A stretch of DNA of 64,000 bases, taken from Longitalea luteola (GTDB lineage: Bacteria > Bacteroidota > Bacteroidia > Chitinophagales > Chitinophagaceae). The translations under genes were made by a program, and so were the position numbers. The stretch is from the NCBI RefSeq assembly GCF_017356035.1, contig NZ_JAFIQX010000009.1, positions 186,001-250,000 of the forward strand. The letters run 5' to 3'. The notes below the pieces were generated by a model. That model made no database searches and had not been told where the DNA came from. It worked only from the letters and a program-made list of their open reading frames with translations. Of the stretch, positions 33,752 to 42,902 are shown in pieces. The stretch's first letter is position 1, and each line of letters opens with the position of its first letter.

Positions 33752-33906
33752 ATCGGAAGGATCAGTTAATTTGCGCTCCCGGCCGGGCACTCCACTTCAA
33801 CACAGCAAAAATAATTTCCTGCAAAATTTCGTTTATTGTGGCATATCTTCTATGTCACCATGACCTATTTTTAATCTTATTGAACATGCTAATGCTACAA
33901 AACAAC

Positions 33907-35364
33907 ATGCCCCGATTCAAAAGAAGTATGCTCTCCAGCCTCCTTATCACTGCTACGTTTATCAGTGTGGGGCAAATACCTGCCGACGAAATTCAGAAGA
34001 TCATTAATAAAGAAGTGGAATTAAAAAGAACCCCCAGCATGGTGGTAGGTACCATAGATGCAGCGGGCAAGCGGCAGGTGGTAAGCGCCGGTTCTATAAG
34101 CGATAAAAAACAGCTTACGCCGGATGGCAGCTCCCTGTATGAAATTGGTTCCATCAATAAGGTATTTACTTCCCTGCTGCTGGCTGATATGGTTCTGAAA
34201 AAACAGGTGAACCTCGATGATCCCATTTCAAAATACCTTCCCGCATCCGTAACTGTTCCTGTGGTAAAAGACAAACCGATCACCCTGCAACATTTAGCTA
34301 CGCACAGCGTAGGCTGGCCGCGCATGCCGGATAATTACGATCCGCAGAATCCTGATAATCCCTTTGCCGATTATACCATTGAACAACTGTTTGACTACAT
34401 CAGCCGGGCGCGGTTTGACTATGCCCCGGGTACCTGGTTCCAATATTCCAACACGGGTTATGCTTTGCTGGGTCACATTCTGTCACAGGTGGCTGGTAAA
34501 CCTTATGAAACACTGGTAAAAGAAAGGATCTGTGCGCCGCTGGGGCTCACCAACACCACTATGATCGTAACACCGGAGCAAAAGGCCAGGCTGGCGGGAG
34601 GCCATTCAGAATATGGAGCACCGGTACAAAGCTGGGACCTGCCTGCCATTGCCGGTACAGGCGGCTTACGTTCCACTGTAAATGATCTGCTCAACTTTGC
34701 AGCCGCCAATTTAGGCCATCTTAAAACAGACCTGTATCCCGCCATGCAACTAGCGCATATTCCGCGCATTCGCAAAGGAGACGTTGGCATGGAAGTAACA
34801 CTCGGTTGGACGCTGGAAAAAGCCAAAGACGGTGATGAATATTTATGGAAAGATGGTACCACCGGTGGCTACAGGGCCATTATCTTATTGAACAGAACGA
34901 AAAAAACAGGCGTTGTGATCTTGTCAAACTCGCTGAACCCGATCAATGACATTGCCTATCATATATTATATCCCTCCATTCCGGTGAAGCTTTACCGGTA
35001 TATCTGGGCATTACACGATGTTATTCTCGAGACCGCTAAAAAGAATGTTGATAAAGCCATTGACGAATACCGCACCATGAAGACTAGTCGCAGTCCCGGC
35101 CTTGTCTTTGACGAGAGCCAGCTGAACTATGTAGCCAGTGATCTGCGGCAGGCGAAAAAAATGAGCGCTGCCATCAGGATCCTGGAGTTGAACACCCAGG
35201 AATATCCGAATTCATCAACGGCCTTTGAAGCGCTTGGGGAAGCCTATAAAAGGAACGGTAAGAAAAAAGAGGCTATAGAGAACTATGAAAAAGCCGTGCA
35301 GCTCGATCCTAAAAATGAACATGCAGCGTATATTTTGAAGAAGCTGAAAGGAGAAACGAAATAA
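33907..35364 (+). CDS. Beta-lactamase-family serine hydrolase with C-terminal TPR
   Basis: A 485-residue exported protein starting MPRFKRSMLSSLLITATFIS (in-frame ATGs at 33838, 33886 and 33892 are alternatives). The serine hydrolase domain at about 25-365 has S82-I-N-K85, YSNTGYALLG and DGTTGGYRA near its end, the full class C/PBP-like triad of motifs. A tetratricopeptide pair follows at about 425-480 (FEALGEAYKRNGKKKEAIENYEKAVQLDP). Probably a periplasmic esterase or peptidase; the TPR suggests a protein partner. A convergent serine hydrolase lies just beyond the terminator. Confidence 0.9.
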   Translation: MPRFKRSMLSSLLITATFISVGQIPADEIQKIINKEVELKRTPSMVVGTIDAAGKRQVVSAGSISDKKQLTPDGSSLYEIGSINKVFTSLLLADMVLKKQVNLDDPISKYLPASVTVPVVKDKPITLQHLATHSVGWPRMPDNYDPQNPDNPFADYTIEQLFDYISRARFDYAPGTWFQYSNTGYALLGHILSQVAGKPYETLVKERICAPLGLTNTTMIVTPEQKARLAGGHSEYGAPVQSWDLPAIAGTGGLRSTVNDLLNFAAANLGHLKTDLYPAMQLAHIPRIRKGDVGMEVTLGWTLEKAKDGDEYLWKDGTTGGYRAIILLNRTKKTGVVILSNSLNPINDIAYHILYPSIPVKLYRYIWALHDVILETAKKNVDKAIDEYRTMKTSRSPGLVFDESQLNYVASDLRQAKKMSAAIRILELNTQEYPNSSTAFEALGEAYKRNGKKKEAIENYEKAVQLDPKNEHAAYILKKLKGETK

Positions 35365-35384
35365 TAGTAATAGTACAGTCCATA

Positions 35385-35424
35385 AATAATAAGGGCCCGG
35401 ATAAAATTCAGGGCCCTTATTATT
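35385..35424. terminator. Bidirectional terminator between two serine hydrolase genes
   Basis: AATAATAAGGGCCC and its exact reverse complement form a 14-bp stem around a 12-base loop, located between convergent genes. Confidence 0.88.
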
Positions 35425-35532
35425 GTAAAAGCTGACATTAGATACTTGTAAAGGTTAAAAGGGGTTGGTTAATGGGTACTAACGGCCTGCCGCACCAGAT
35501 GCTTTTAAATACTTTACATGATAACTTAACCG

Positions 35533-36813
35533 CTATTGTGCTTTTGCAGCTTGAAACGCACCATACACCGCATCCCGAAAACTTTTATGCAGTTTTACCC
35601 GATCGAATGGCACCAGCTGCGTAAACAAAACAGCCGTGAGCTCATTAACAGGATCCACCCAGAACATCGTACTGGCAGCGCCATCCCAGAAAAATTCACC
35701 CACTACCCCATTGTTCTCAGCAGCGCTGGCCGGTGGTTGCGTACGCACCGCAAAGTCGATCCCAAAACCAACGCGGCCCTTGCTGGGCAGCCACATGCGC
35801 TTTGAAATAGTATCGCTTAAATGATTGGTGGCCATTAATTGCACCGTTTGGGGCTTTAATATGTGAATCTTACCCATGCTTCCTTTCTTTACAAGCATCT
35901 GAGCAAACTTCATATAATCATCGAGGGTAGAAATAAGTCCCCAGCCTCCGGGCTTCAACGCCCAGTCTTTTGTATTGACTGCATTGGCCCTGTCATCAGG
36001 AACGCGGTTGAGCGTTTTGTCATCACTCCGGTCATACAAGGCCGCGAAACGCGGGCGGTCTTTTTCGGCTATTACATACCGCGTGTCCGTCATTTTCAGC
36101 GGATCAAAGATGGTTTCCTGGATGTATTTGTCAAAAGCTTTACCTGATAACTTTTCAACAAGACGGGCCTGTACATCAACACAGGGGCCATAAGCCCATT
36201 CATCGCCGGGGTGAAATTGCAGCGGCAGGCTGGCCAGCTTTTTTGACATTTCGTCCAGGTTATGGTTCAGGTTCAGATAATCTGATTTGCGCACCAGCTC
36301 TGCCAGCGCGGGGATGTCGTTACCGGCAAAACCCGCTGTATGCCGGGTGATATCACGAATGGTGATGGGGCGTTTTGCCGGTTCCAGTATCAGGTTACCA
36401 CTGGAGTCAACACCCTTGAATACTTTCATGTCGGCATACTCAGGTAAATATTTTGAGAGCGGATCATCGAGCTGAAAAGCACCTTTGTCATATAACGTCA
36501 TTAACGCAACGCCTGTTACCGGTTTGGTCATGGAAAAAATGCGTACAATGGTATTGCGATCCATTGGCCGTTTAGACTCCCTATCGGCATAGCCAAACGA
36601 ATTAAAATACACTTCTTTTCCTTTTTCAAAGATCAGCGCAGAAACACCCGCTATTTTACCCGAGTCTACGAATGCCTGCAAGGTCGTATTGATCCGGCTT
36701 TTGACTTCCGCTGTAATTACAGGTGCGGGTTTATCTTTATGCGTAGAAGTAGATAATTGAAAGGCGGTGGCAAGGAACAGCACAGGTAAAATGGCAAGGA
36801 TCGTTCTTTTCAT
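35533..36813 (-). CDS. Serine hydrolase, class C beta-lactamase/esterase family
   Basis: A 426-residue exported enzyme with an N-terminal signal peptide (MKRTILAILPVLFLATAFQ). The nucleophile motif is S94-M-T-K97. The Tyr motif reads YGP (in EWAYGPCVDV) instead of the usual YSN, which is seen in esterase-like members and argues against a true beta-lactamase. No TPR or repeat domain. Monocistronic between a terminator and the metallo-hydrolase gene. Confidence 0.88.
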   Translation of the reverse strand: MKRTILAILPVLFLATAFQLSTSTHKDKPAPVITAEVKSRINTTLQAFVDSGKIAGVSALIFEKGKEVYFNSFGYADRESKRPMDRNTIVRIFSMTKPVTGVALMTLYDKGAFQLDDPLSKYLPEYADMKVFKGVDSSGNLILEPAKRPITIRDITRHTAGFAGNDIPALAELVRKSDYLNLNHNLDEMSKKLASLPLQFHPGDEWAYGPCVDVQARLVEKLSGKAFDKYIQETIFDPLKMTDTRYVIAEKDRPRFAALYDRSDDKTLNRVPDDRANAVNTKDWALKPGGWGLISTLDDYMKFAQMLVKKGSMGKIHILKPQTVQLMATNHLSDTISKRMWLPSKGRVGFGIDFAVRTQPPASAAENNGVVGEFFWDGAASTMFWVDPVNELTAVLFTQLVPFDRVKLHKSFRDAVYGAFQAAKAQ

Positions 36814-36934
36814 AGCTATTTTTTTTAATCTTTTGTATGGTGTAAGAACTCCTTAATTTACCGATCTTTCAGCAGATGTATTGATCCTTTTATACCCGAA
36901 TGTAGTTGTTTTTTTGCAGGCGGTTAAACAACGC

Positions 36935-37918
36935 TCACTCCCACCAGTGAGAATTATAAATGTTTACCACCGTAGGCTCACCGGGTTTAGGCAGGAACAA
37001 AGAAATGTTCATTTCACCCGCCAGTTTCAACAGCCTTTGAATGGGTTCGTTCCAGGCATGTAAGGCCAGGTTGAAGGTGCCCCAGTGTATCGGCATCATC
37101 AGTTTTCCTTTTAACGCCAGATGCGCTTTAACCGCATTATCAGGCCCCATATGAATATCGGCCCAGTCTTCGTTATAGGCGCCGGTCTCCAGCATGGTGA
37201 GATCAAACGGACCATAGGCTTCACCAATTTCATAAAACCCATCATACCAACCCGAATCGGCGCCGTAGTAAATGTTATGGGTCGCGGTTCTTATGGCAAA
37301 GGACGACCACAGGGTCTCAAACCGGTTGAACAAACTTCTGCCGGAAAAATGGCGGGCAGGCAGGGCTGTAATCTCGCAACGGTTGGCGATGGTCACTTTA
37401 TCCATCCAGTTCATTTCCGTGATCCTTTGTTTTTGTATACCCCATTCCTTCAGGTATTGCCCAACACCAATGGAGCAATAGAACGGAACATCGATGGCCA
37501 CCAACTGCCGGATCACCTGTTTGTCGAGATGGTCATAATGATCGTGCGAAATGATGATGGCATCCAGCGCAGGCATATTGCTTATGGCCAGCGGCGCTTC
37601 ATAAAATCTTTTTGGACCGATGCGCATAGAAAAGGAGGCGCGTTTGCTGAAAACCGGATCGGTCAAAATACGCAGGCCATCTATTTCTATTAACAAACTC
37701 GAGTGCCCCAGCCAGGTAATGCGCAGGCCCGAAGGCGGCGCTTCCTGGTATAGTAAAAGATCCGTCGTAAAAGGGCCTAAAAGTCTTTTCGGGGTAGTCT
37801 CCGCTTTGTTGGTCAGGTACTTCCATAATACGCCGGCTACCGATCCCGTTCCCACCCTGGTTGGAACCGGGTTCAGGAACTTTTTACCTTCTTTTATCGC
37901 GGGCTGTAGATACTTCAT
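36935..37918 (-). CDS. Metallo-beta-lactamase-fold hydrolase (UlaG/NAPE-PLD-like)
   Basis: A 327-residue enzyme without a signal peptide. The metal site is S-H125-D-H127-Y-D129-H130; further ligands are in LPARHFSGR, GADSGWY and MPIHWGTFNLALH. That order of motifs is typical of the UlaG/NAPE-PLD-like branch, which hydrolyses phosphodiesters, lactones or related substrates. The substrate here is unknown. Divergent from the hybrid sensor across a region with an 8-bp hairpin. Confidence 0.88.
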   Translation of the reverse strand: MKYLQPAIKEGKKFLNPVPTRVGTGSVAGVLWKYLTNKAETTPKRLLGPFTTDLLLYQEAPPSGLRITWLGHSSLLIEIDGLRILTDPVFSKRASFSMRIGPKRFYEAPLAISNMPALDAIIISHDHYDHLDKQVIRQLVAIDVPFYCSIGVGQYLKEWGIQKQRITEMNWMDKVTIANRCEITALPARHFSGRSLFNRFETLWSSFAIRTATHNIYYGADSGWYDGFYEIGEAYGPFDLTMLETGAYNEDWADIHMGPDNAVKAHLALKGKLMMPIHWGTFNLALHAWNEPIQRLLKLAGEMNISLFLPKPGEPTVVNIYNSHWWE

Positions 37919-38020
37919 GACAACGTGTTAAAGTCAACAACAATTGAATGCAGGAACTGTTTTCCCGGTTAGCTTACATACCATACAGCAATTTCTTTAT
38001 TTTTTGTTGATATTCAATAA

Positions 38021-38043
38021 TGACCTGCATCGGACGCAGGTCA
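38021..38043. promoter_or_regulatory. Perfect 8-bp hairpin in the divergent promoter region
   Basis: TGACCTGC and GCAGGTCA are separated by seven bases. It lies between the divergent starts of the metallo-hydrolase and the hybrid sensor and lacks a T run, so an operator is more likely than a terminator. Confidence 0.4.
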
Positions 38044-38212
38044 ACGGTCTGCCGCCAGGTGAGCACCCGCTGCGAGATTGCCCCGGTACCTGAATTCCCT
38101 TACCGTGCCATAAATACACCGGTAAAAAGGTAGTTTTTACAAGTAAATTGCTACATTCACAGCGTTGTTGACCATGTTAACTGCTTTATTGCCGCTTCGT
38201 TTGTATAGTGTT

Positions 38213-41200
38213 ATGATAATGATTGCCAGATACTTCTTTTGCCTGTTGGTATGGCAGGTGCTAGCTGTAGGAATGCTTGTTGCCCAGCCTAATGGTAAAA
38301 TTGACCATTATTCAACGGAGGACGGTCTCTCACACGGTATTATTAACTGCATTTTTAAAGACAGCGAAGGATTTATGTGGTTCGGCACCTGGAACGGTAT
38401 CAACCGCTTCGACGGCCAGCGCTTCGTTAGTTATAAATCAGCCCCCGGCGATCTGTCCAATTTAAAAAGCCACCGCATCGACCAGATCACAGAAGATGAT
38501 TTTCTGCAATTATGGATTAAGGCGTACGATGGACAGGTATACCGCTTCAACAAACGCACGGAGAAACTGCTGCCCATTTCAAGTATCTTAAAACTGCCGC
38601 CCCGCAGCAAGTATGCATTCCGGCGAATTCTTTCCACCAGCAATGGCAGAATATGGATCGAAACCCTCAACGAAGGACTACTGCTCGTCACTGCACCGCA
38701 AGCTGACTCTTCCGGATATTACACGTACCAGGAAGGTATGTCTCCCGCATTCAGCTTACCCGGCAACCACATTCATTTCCTGAAAGAATTGAAGAATGGC
38801 ATGATCTGGATAGGAACGCAGAAAGGATTGGTTTGTTTAAAGCGCGATGAAAAAGGAGTGTATAAGAATGTGACCAGTAAAACATTTCCTGCCAATGTAG
38901 CATTTACCACTATTGCTACGCTGGGAAAACAAGAGCAGCCTTACTTTGGTACCAGCGATGGCCAGGTATTTACTGTAAACCCTGATGCCACCATTACAAG
39001 ATACCAGGTAAGTAAATCAGCCATTCATACAATCCTTTTCAATCAAACCAATACAAAGCTGTATGTCACTACCCTGGGTGGCGAACTGCTGGCTATGGAT
39101 CTGGCAGGCCAGTCCCCCGCTGCCGCTGTCAGCCGATTGATCAATAACCCGCAGATACCGTTATCGTCCATGTATGAAGACAAGTCGGGTCATCTTTGGG
39201 TAGAACCGCAGAAAGAAGGCGTGATCAGGATCAACCCGGTTACCGGCAAAATGAAAGCTTATACGCAGAAGAACAATGCGACCTACAATTACTCAGGCGA
39301 TCATTTCACCGTCTTTGAAGATAACGAAAACCGGGTTTGGGTGAATTTAAAAGGCGGCGGTTTTGGCTATTATGATTCGGTTACCGATAAGGTGGAATAT
39401 TTTTATAACGAACCCAATTCCCCCGATAAACAGTTCTCCAACATCGTAAATTCATTATACTACGAACCGTCAGGCATCTTATGGCTGCGTACGATTGAGC
39501 GCGGCATAGAAAAAATAACCTTTCAACGAAATCCTTTTGAACAACGGCTGCTGATGAGCACCGCGGCATTCATCAGCGACAATGAAGTACGCGGATTGTG
39601 GGAAGACAGAAAAAAGCGGTTATGGATCGGCGCCAAAGGCGGCAATTTGTATGTACGCGAAAATGGCCGGGACCTGAACAACCTGTTTGTGAATATGCCG
39701 CCGCAGGGGTTAGGACTGGTGTATTCTATCATGCAGGACAGAAGAGGCGCTGTATGGCTGGGCACTAAAAAGCATGGCCTGTACAAAGCGGTTCCGCTCA
39801 ATAAAGAAGAAACGAAGTATAAGCTCTACCATTTCATACACGATCCCAATGATCCTGCCAGCCTCAGCAACAACGAAATTTATGCGCTGCTGGAAGATAA
39901 GGCAGGACGCGTTTGGGTTGGCAGTTTTGAAAATGGACTGAGCCAGGCCATCAGCGAGGGCGATCGGGTGACCTTTGTTCATGACAAAAACGCCCTGCGA
40001 GACTATCCCGCGGCTATTTTCAGAAAGATCAGGCACATGGCCGTGGATAAAGATGATAATCTCTGGCTGGGTACTACTGACGGTTTGCTGATCATAAATA
40101 CCAGCGATCCGCAGCGATTCACCTATGCCATGTATCAGAAAGTGCCCGGCGATGCCCATAGCCTGGGCAATAATGATATCCAGTATATTTATCGCGACTC
40201 GCGCAATACTATGTGGCTGGCCACGGCAGGTGGCGGTTTAAGCATGGCCTTAGGCAATAAGCCATTACAGCGTTTACAGTTCAAGGTATATACTACCGAG
40301 GACGGGTTGCCCAACGATTACCTGGTAAGCTGCCTCGAAGATGTGGACCATCATTTATGGATTGCCACGCAAACGGGTTTGTCGCGGTTCGATATGCAAC
40401 GCAAGATCTTTCGTAATTATAACTCCTACGATGGCGTGCCCAATTATGCTTTTTCGGAAGCATCTGGATTCCGCAGGCAGGATGGGCGCCTGGTATTCGG
40501 GACCATCAAAGGCTACCTGACCTTTGACCCCGCCGCTATTGCCGATCACCCTATCCATGCAGAGATCGCATTAACGAATCTGCAAATAAACAATACCAAT
40601 ATAATACCGGGCGGCAAGGACAATATCCTCATTAATTCGGTGAACCATACGAAGGAACTTACGCTGAAGTATGATCAAAATATTATCAGCATCGATTATG
40701 TTGTGCTCGATTTCCGATCCAGCGACAAGCAATCCTATGCCTACCGGCTGCGGGGATTCGATACGGGCTGGCATTACAACCGCAGTGAACGCCGGGCCAC
40801 CTACACCAACCTGCCGCCGGGCGATTATGTGTTCGAAGTGAAATGCACCAACCAGCAACTGTACAGCAATGTGCCCGTGAAAAGTATGCACATCACGATA
40901 TTACCGCCCTGGTGGAAGACCTGGTGGGCCTATTTGATATATGTGCTGATAACTGCTATTATCATAGAGATCGTTCGGGGCGCAACACTCACCATGTTAC
41001 GCCTGAGGCACCGGATTGCGGTTGAGAAAAAACTGGCAGAGCTGAAGCTGAACTTTTTCACGAATGTATCGCATGAACTACGTACACCGCTGACGCTTAT
41101 CCTGAATCCGATTGAAGAGATCGGCAGGCAGGAAAACCTGAATGCGCAAAGCCGGCAGTATGTAGAAGTGGTGCGCAAAAATGCCAACCGCATGGCCCGT

Positions 41201-42613
41201 TTCGTGAACCAGCTGCTCGATCTGCGTAAGCTGCAAAGCGGTAAAGCCATCATCCACCCTTCCGGCGTGGAAGTAGTTTCATTTGTAAAAAGCATCGGTG
41301 AATATTTCCTGGAGCTGGCGCGCGAAAAAAAGATCGACTTCCAAATAGTAAGTGACACACCGGTGATCGATGCCTGGCTCGACCTGGATAAAGTAGAAAC
41401 CGTTATTTATAACCTGGTGGCAAACGCTTTTAAGTTCACCCCCGAAGGAAAAGCCATCCGCATACACATTACGTTATTGTCGCAACAGAACAGGATACAA
41501 ATAGCAGTGAAGGACCAGGGTAAGGGTGTTCCACCCCATTTGTTGAACAAGATCTTCGAATTGTTCTATGAAGAGCAGGTAACCGATGGCAAACCCGTAA
41601 AAGGTACTGGCATCGGGCTGGCGCTTTCCAAAGAAATGATCACACTGCATGGCGGACAAATTGCTGCCAGCAACAACGAAGACGGCGGCTTAACGGTGAC
41701 GGTAACGCTGCCCATCGGTAAGGCGCCGGTGCAAAAAACGACAGAAGCGTTCCTCGCGCAGGCAGCCACCAGCGACATGCTGGCTGGTTATCAGGCGCCA
41801 GCGGTCAACGGCGAAGCTACGGCGGCTTCCGGTACCAATCAGCCCTTGTTGTTAGTAGTGGAAGACAATACCGATCTGCAGGCCTTTTTGAAAGCGCAGC
41901 TCTCTACCGGCTACCGGGTGGAAGTAGCCGGCAACGGCGAAGAAGGACTGGCGAAAGCGCTGGAACTGCAACCCGACCTTATCCTGAGCGATATCATGAT
42001 GCCCAGGATGGACGGCATTCAATTGCTGGATAAAGTAAAGAACACCCTGGCCACCAGCCATATACCCGTAATTCTGCTCACCGCCAAAAGCGCCATAGAA
42101 AGCCAGATCGAAGGATTGACCTATGGCGCCGATTATTACATTACCAAACCGTTCCGCCACGATTTCCTGGTAGCAGCCATCCGCAACCTCATCAACCAGC
42201 GAAAGAAAGTGTTGAGCTCCCTGCTCGAAGGAAAGAAAACAGTACAACTGGAACCGGGCGAAGTGACCATCACTTCCCGCGATGAAATCTTCCTGCAACA
42301 GATCGTGGCCATTGTAGAAGAAAAGATGGCCGATGTAGATTTCAACATTGATACCGTTGCCGAGACCATCGCCATGGGCCGCACTACCTTCTACCGCAAA
42401 TTCAAAGGACTTACCGGATTGGCGCCGGTGGAATTCGTTCGCGAAATGCGGTTGAAGCGCGCCAAACAATACCTCGATTCCGGTTATGGGAATATCTCAG
42501 AGGTCGCCTATTCTGTCGGTTTCAACAATGCGAAATACTTCAGTACGTGTTTTAAAGCGAAGTTTGAGGTTACGCCGAGTGAGTATATCAAACAATTGAA
42601 AGAAAAGCAGTAA
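38213..42613 (+). CDS. Hybrid two-component system sensor/regulator of the pectin locus
   Basis: A one-protein signalling system of about 1466 residues. After a signal/anchor (residues 1-25): two seven-bladed propellers of Reg_prop repeats (about 30-745), a Y_Y_Y domain ending near 870 (YTNLPPGDYVFEV), a membrane helix (905-923), HisKA with His954 (VSHELRTPLTL), HATPase (to about 1170), a receiver with Asp1260 (LSDIMMPRMDG) and an AraC helix-turn-helix (about 1370-1460). Such sensors bind oligosaccharide in the periplasm and activate the adjacent SusCD operon. The exact start is uncertain among 38165, 38213 and 38219. The SusC gene starts 289 bases downstream. Confidence 0.95.
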   Translation: MIMIARYFFCLLVWQVLAVGMLVAQPNGKIDHYSTEDGLSHGIINCIFKDSEGFMWFGTWNGINRFDGQRFVSYKSAPGDLSNLKSHRIDQITEDDFLQLWIKAYDGQVYRFNKRTEKLLPISSILKLPPRSKYAFRRILSTSNGRIWIETLNEGLLLVTAPQADSSGYYTYQEGMSPAFSLPGNHIHFLKELKNGMIWIGTQKGLVCLKRDEKGVYKNVTSKTFPANVAFTTIATLGKQEQPYFGTSDGQVFTVNPDATITRYQVSKSAIHTILFNQTNTKLYVTTLGGELLAMDLAGQSPAAAVSRLINNPQIPLSSMYEDKSGHLWVEPQKEGVIRINPVTGKMKAYTQKNNATYNYSGDHFTVFEDNENRVWVNLKGGGFGYYDSVTDKVEYFYNEPNSPDKQFSNIVNSLYYEPSGILWLRTIERGIEKITFQRNPFEQRLLMSTAAFISDNEVRGLWEDRKKRLWIGAKGGNLYVRENGRDLNNLFVNMPPQGLGLVYSIMQDRRGAVWLGTKKHGLYKAVPLNKEETKYKLYHFIHDPNDPASLSNNEIYALLEDKAGRVWVGSFENGLSQAISEGDRVTFVHDKNALRDYPAAIFRKIRHMAVDKDDNLWLGTTDGLLIINTSDPQRFTYAMYQKVPGDAHSLGNNDIQYIYRDSRNTMWLATAGGGLSMALGNKPLQRLQFKVYTTEDGLPNDYLVSCLEDVDHHLWIATQTGLSRFDMQRKIFRNYNSYDGVPNYAFSEASGFRRQDGRLVFGTIKGYLTFDPAAIADHPIHAEIALTNLQINNTNIIPGGKDNILINSVNHTKELTLKYDQNIISIDYVVLDFRSSDKQSYAYRLRGFDTGWHYNRSERRATYTNLPPGDYVFEVKCTNQQLYSNVPVKSMHITILPPWWKTWWAYLIYVLITAIIIEIVRGATLTMLRLRHRIAVEKKLAELKLNFFTNVSHELRTPLTLILNPIEEIGRQENLNAQSRQYVEVVRKNANRMARFVNQLLDLRKLQSGKAIIHPSGVEVVSFVKSIGEYFLELAREKKIDFQIVSDTPVIDAWLDLDKVETVIYNLVANAFKFTPEGKAIRIHITLLSQQNRIQIAVKDQGKGVPPHLLNKIFELFYEEQVTDGKPVKGTGIGLALSKEMITLHGGQIAASNNEDGGLTVTVTLPIGKAPVQKTTEAFLAQAATSDMLAGYQAPAVNGEATAASGTNQPLLLVVEDNTDLQAFLKAQLSTGYRVEVAGNGEEGLAKALELQPDLILSDIMMPRMDGIQLLDKVKNTLATSHIPVILLTAKSAIESQIEGLTYGADYYITKPFRHDFLVAAIRNLINQRKKVLSSLLEGKKTVQLEPGEVTITSRDEIFLQQIVAIVEEKMADVDFNIDTVAETIAMGRTTFYRKFKGLTGLAPVEFVREMRLKRAKQYLDSGYGNISEVAYSVGFNNAKYFSTCFKAKFEVTPSEYIKQLKEKQ

Positions 42614-42618
42614 TAGCA

Positions 42619-42760
42619 TTGCGTTGCAGGTTACAAGTTGCAGGTTACAGGAGTTACCGGTTACCAGTTACCAGTTACCGGGGCTCAGGTTCTTGCCGGT
42701 TAATTACAGGGGCTGTTTGCATTAAGGGCCCGGGAACCGGAAACCGGAAACTGGTAACTG
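42619..42760. repeat. Pair of opposed heptamer arrays (GTTACCN and GNAACYG) upstream of SusC
   Basis: Units GTTACCG, GTTACCA, GTTACCA, GTTACCG run at 42653-42680, with looser GGTTACA-type units before them. GGAACCG, GAAACCG, GAAACTG, GTAACTG follow at 42733-42760, approximately inverted relative to the first group. The two could pair in RNA. They lie between the hybrid sensor gene and the SusC promoter candidate. Confidence 0.8.
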
Positions 42761-42873
42761 CTCGCCACGTTCACAATCACCCATTTACAACTGCACAAGA
42801 AAGCTAGAGACCGCTTCACCAAAAAATAAACCTTTTCGGTCAATTCTCAAACCTGCCCCACAGCGCCATCCTG

Positions 42874-42881
42874 TATGTTTG
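42874..42881 (+). promoter_or_regulatory. Candidate -7 element (TATGTTTG) of the pectin-type SusCD operon
   Basis: Exact match to TAnnTTTG, 22 bases before the SusC start. No clear -33 element is present, as expected for a promoter that depends on an activator such as the hybrid sensor. Confidence 0.5.
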
Positions 42882-42902
42882 GATCGAACAATCTAACTAA
42901 CG

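Noticed and set aside
35533-36813. True class C beta-lactamase (resistance gene)
   Set aside because: The Tyr motif is YGP rather than YSN, and the layout fits the broad serine hydrolase/esterase family; resistance cannot be inferred.
41852-42469. 205-codon minus-strand frame within the hybrid sensor gene
   Set aside because: It lies antisense to receiver and AraC domains with clear motifs; it is a by-product of codon bias.
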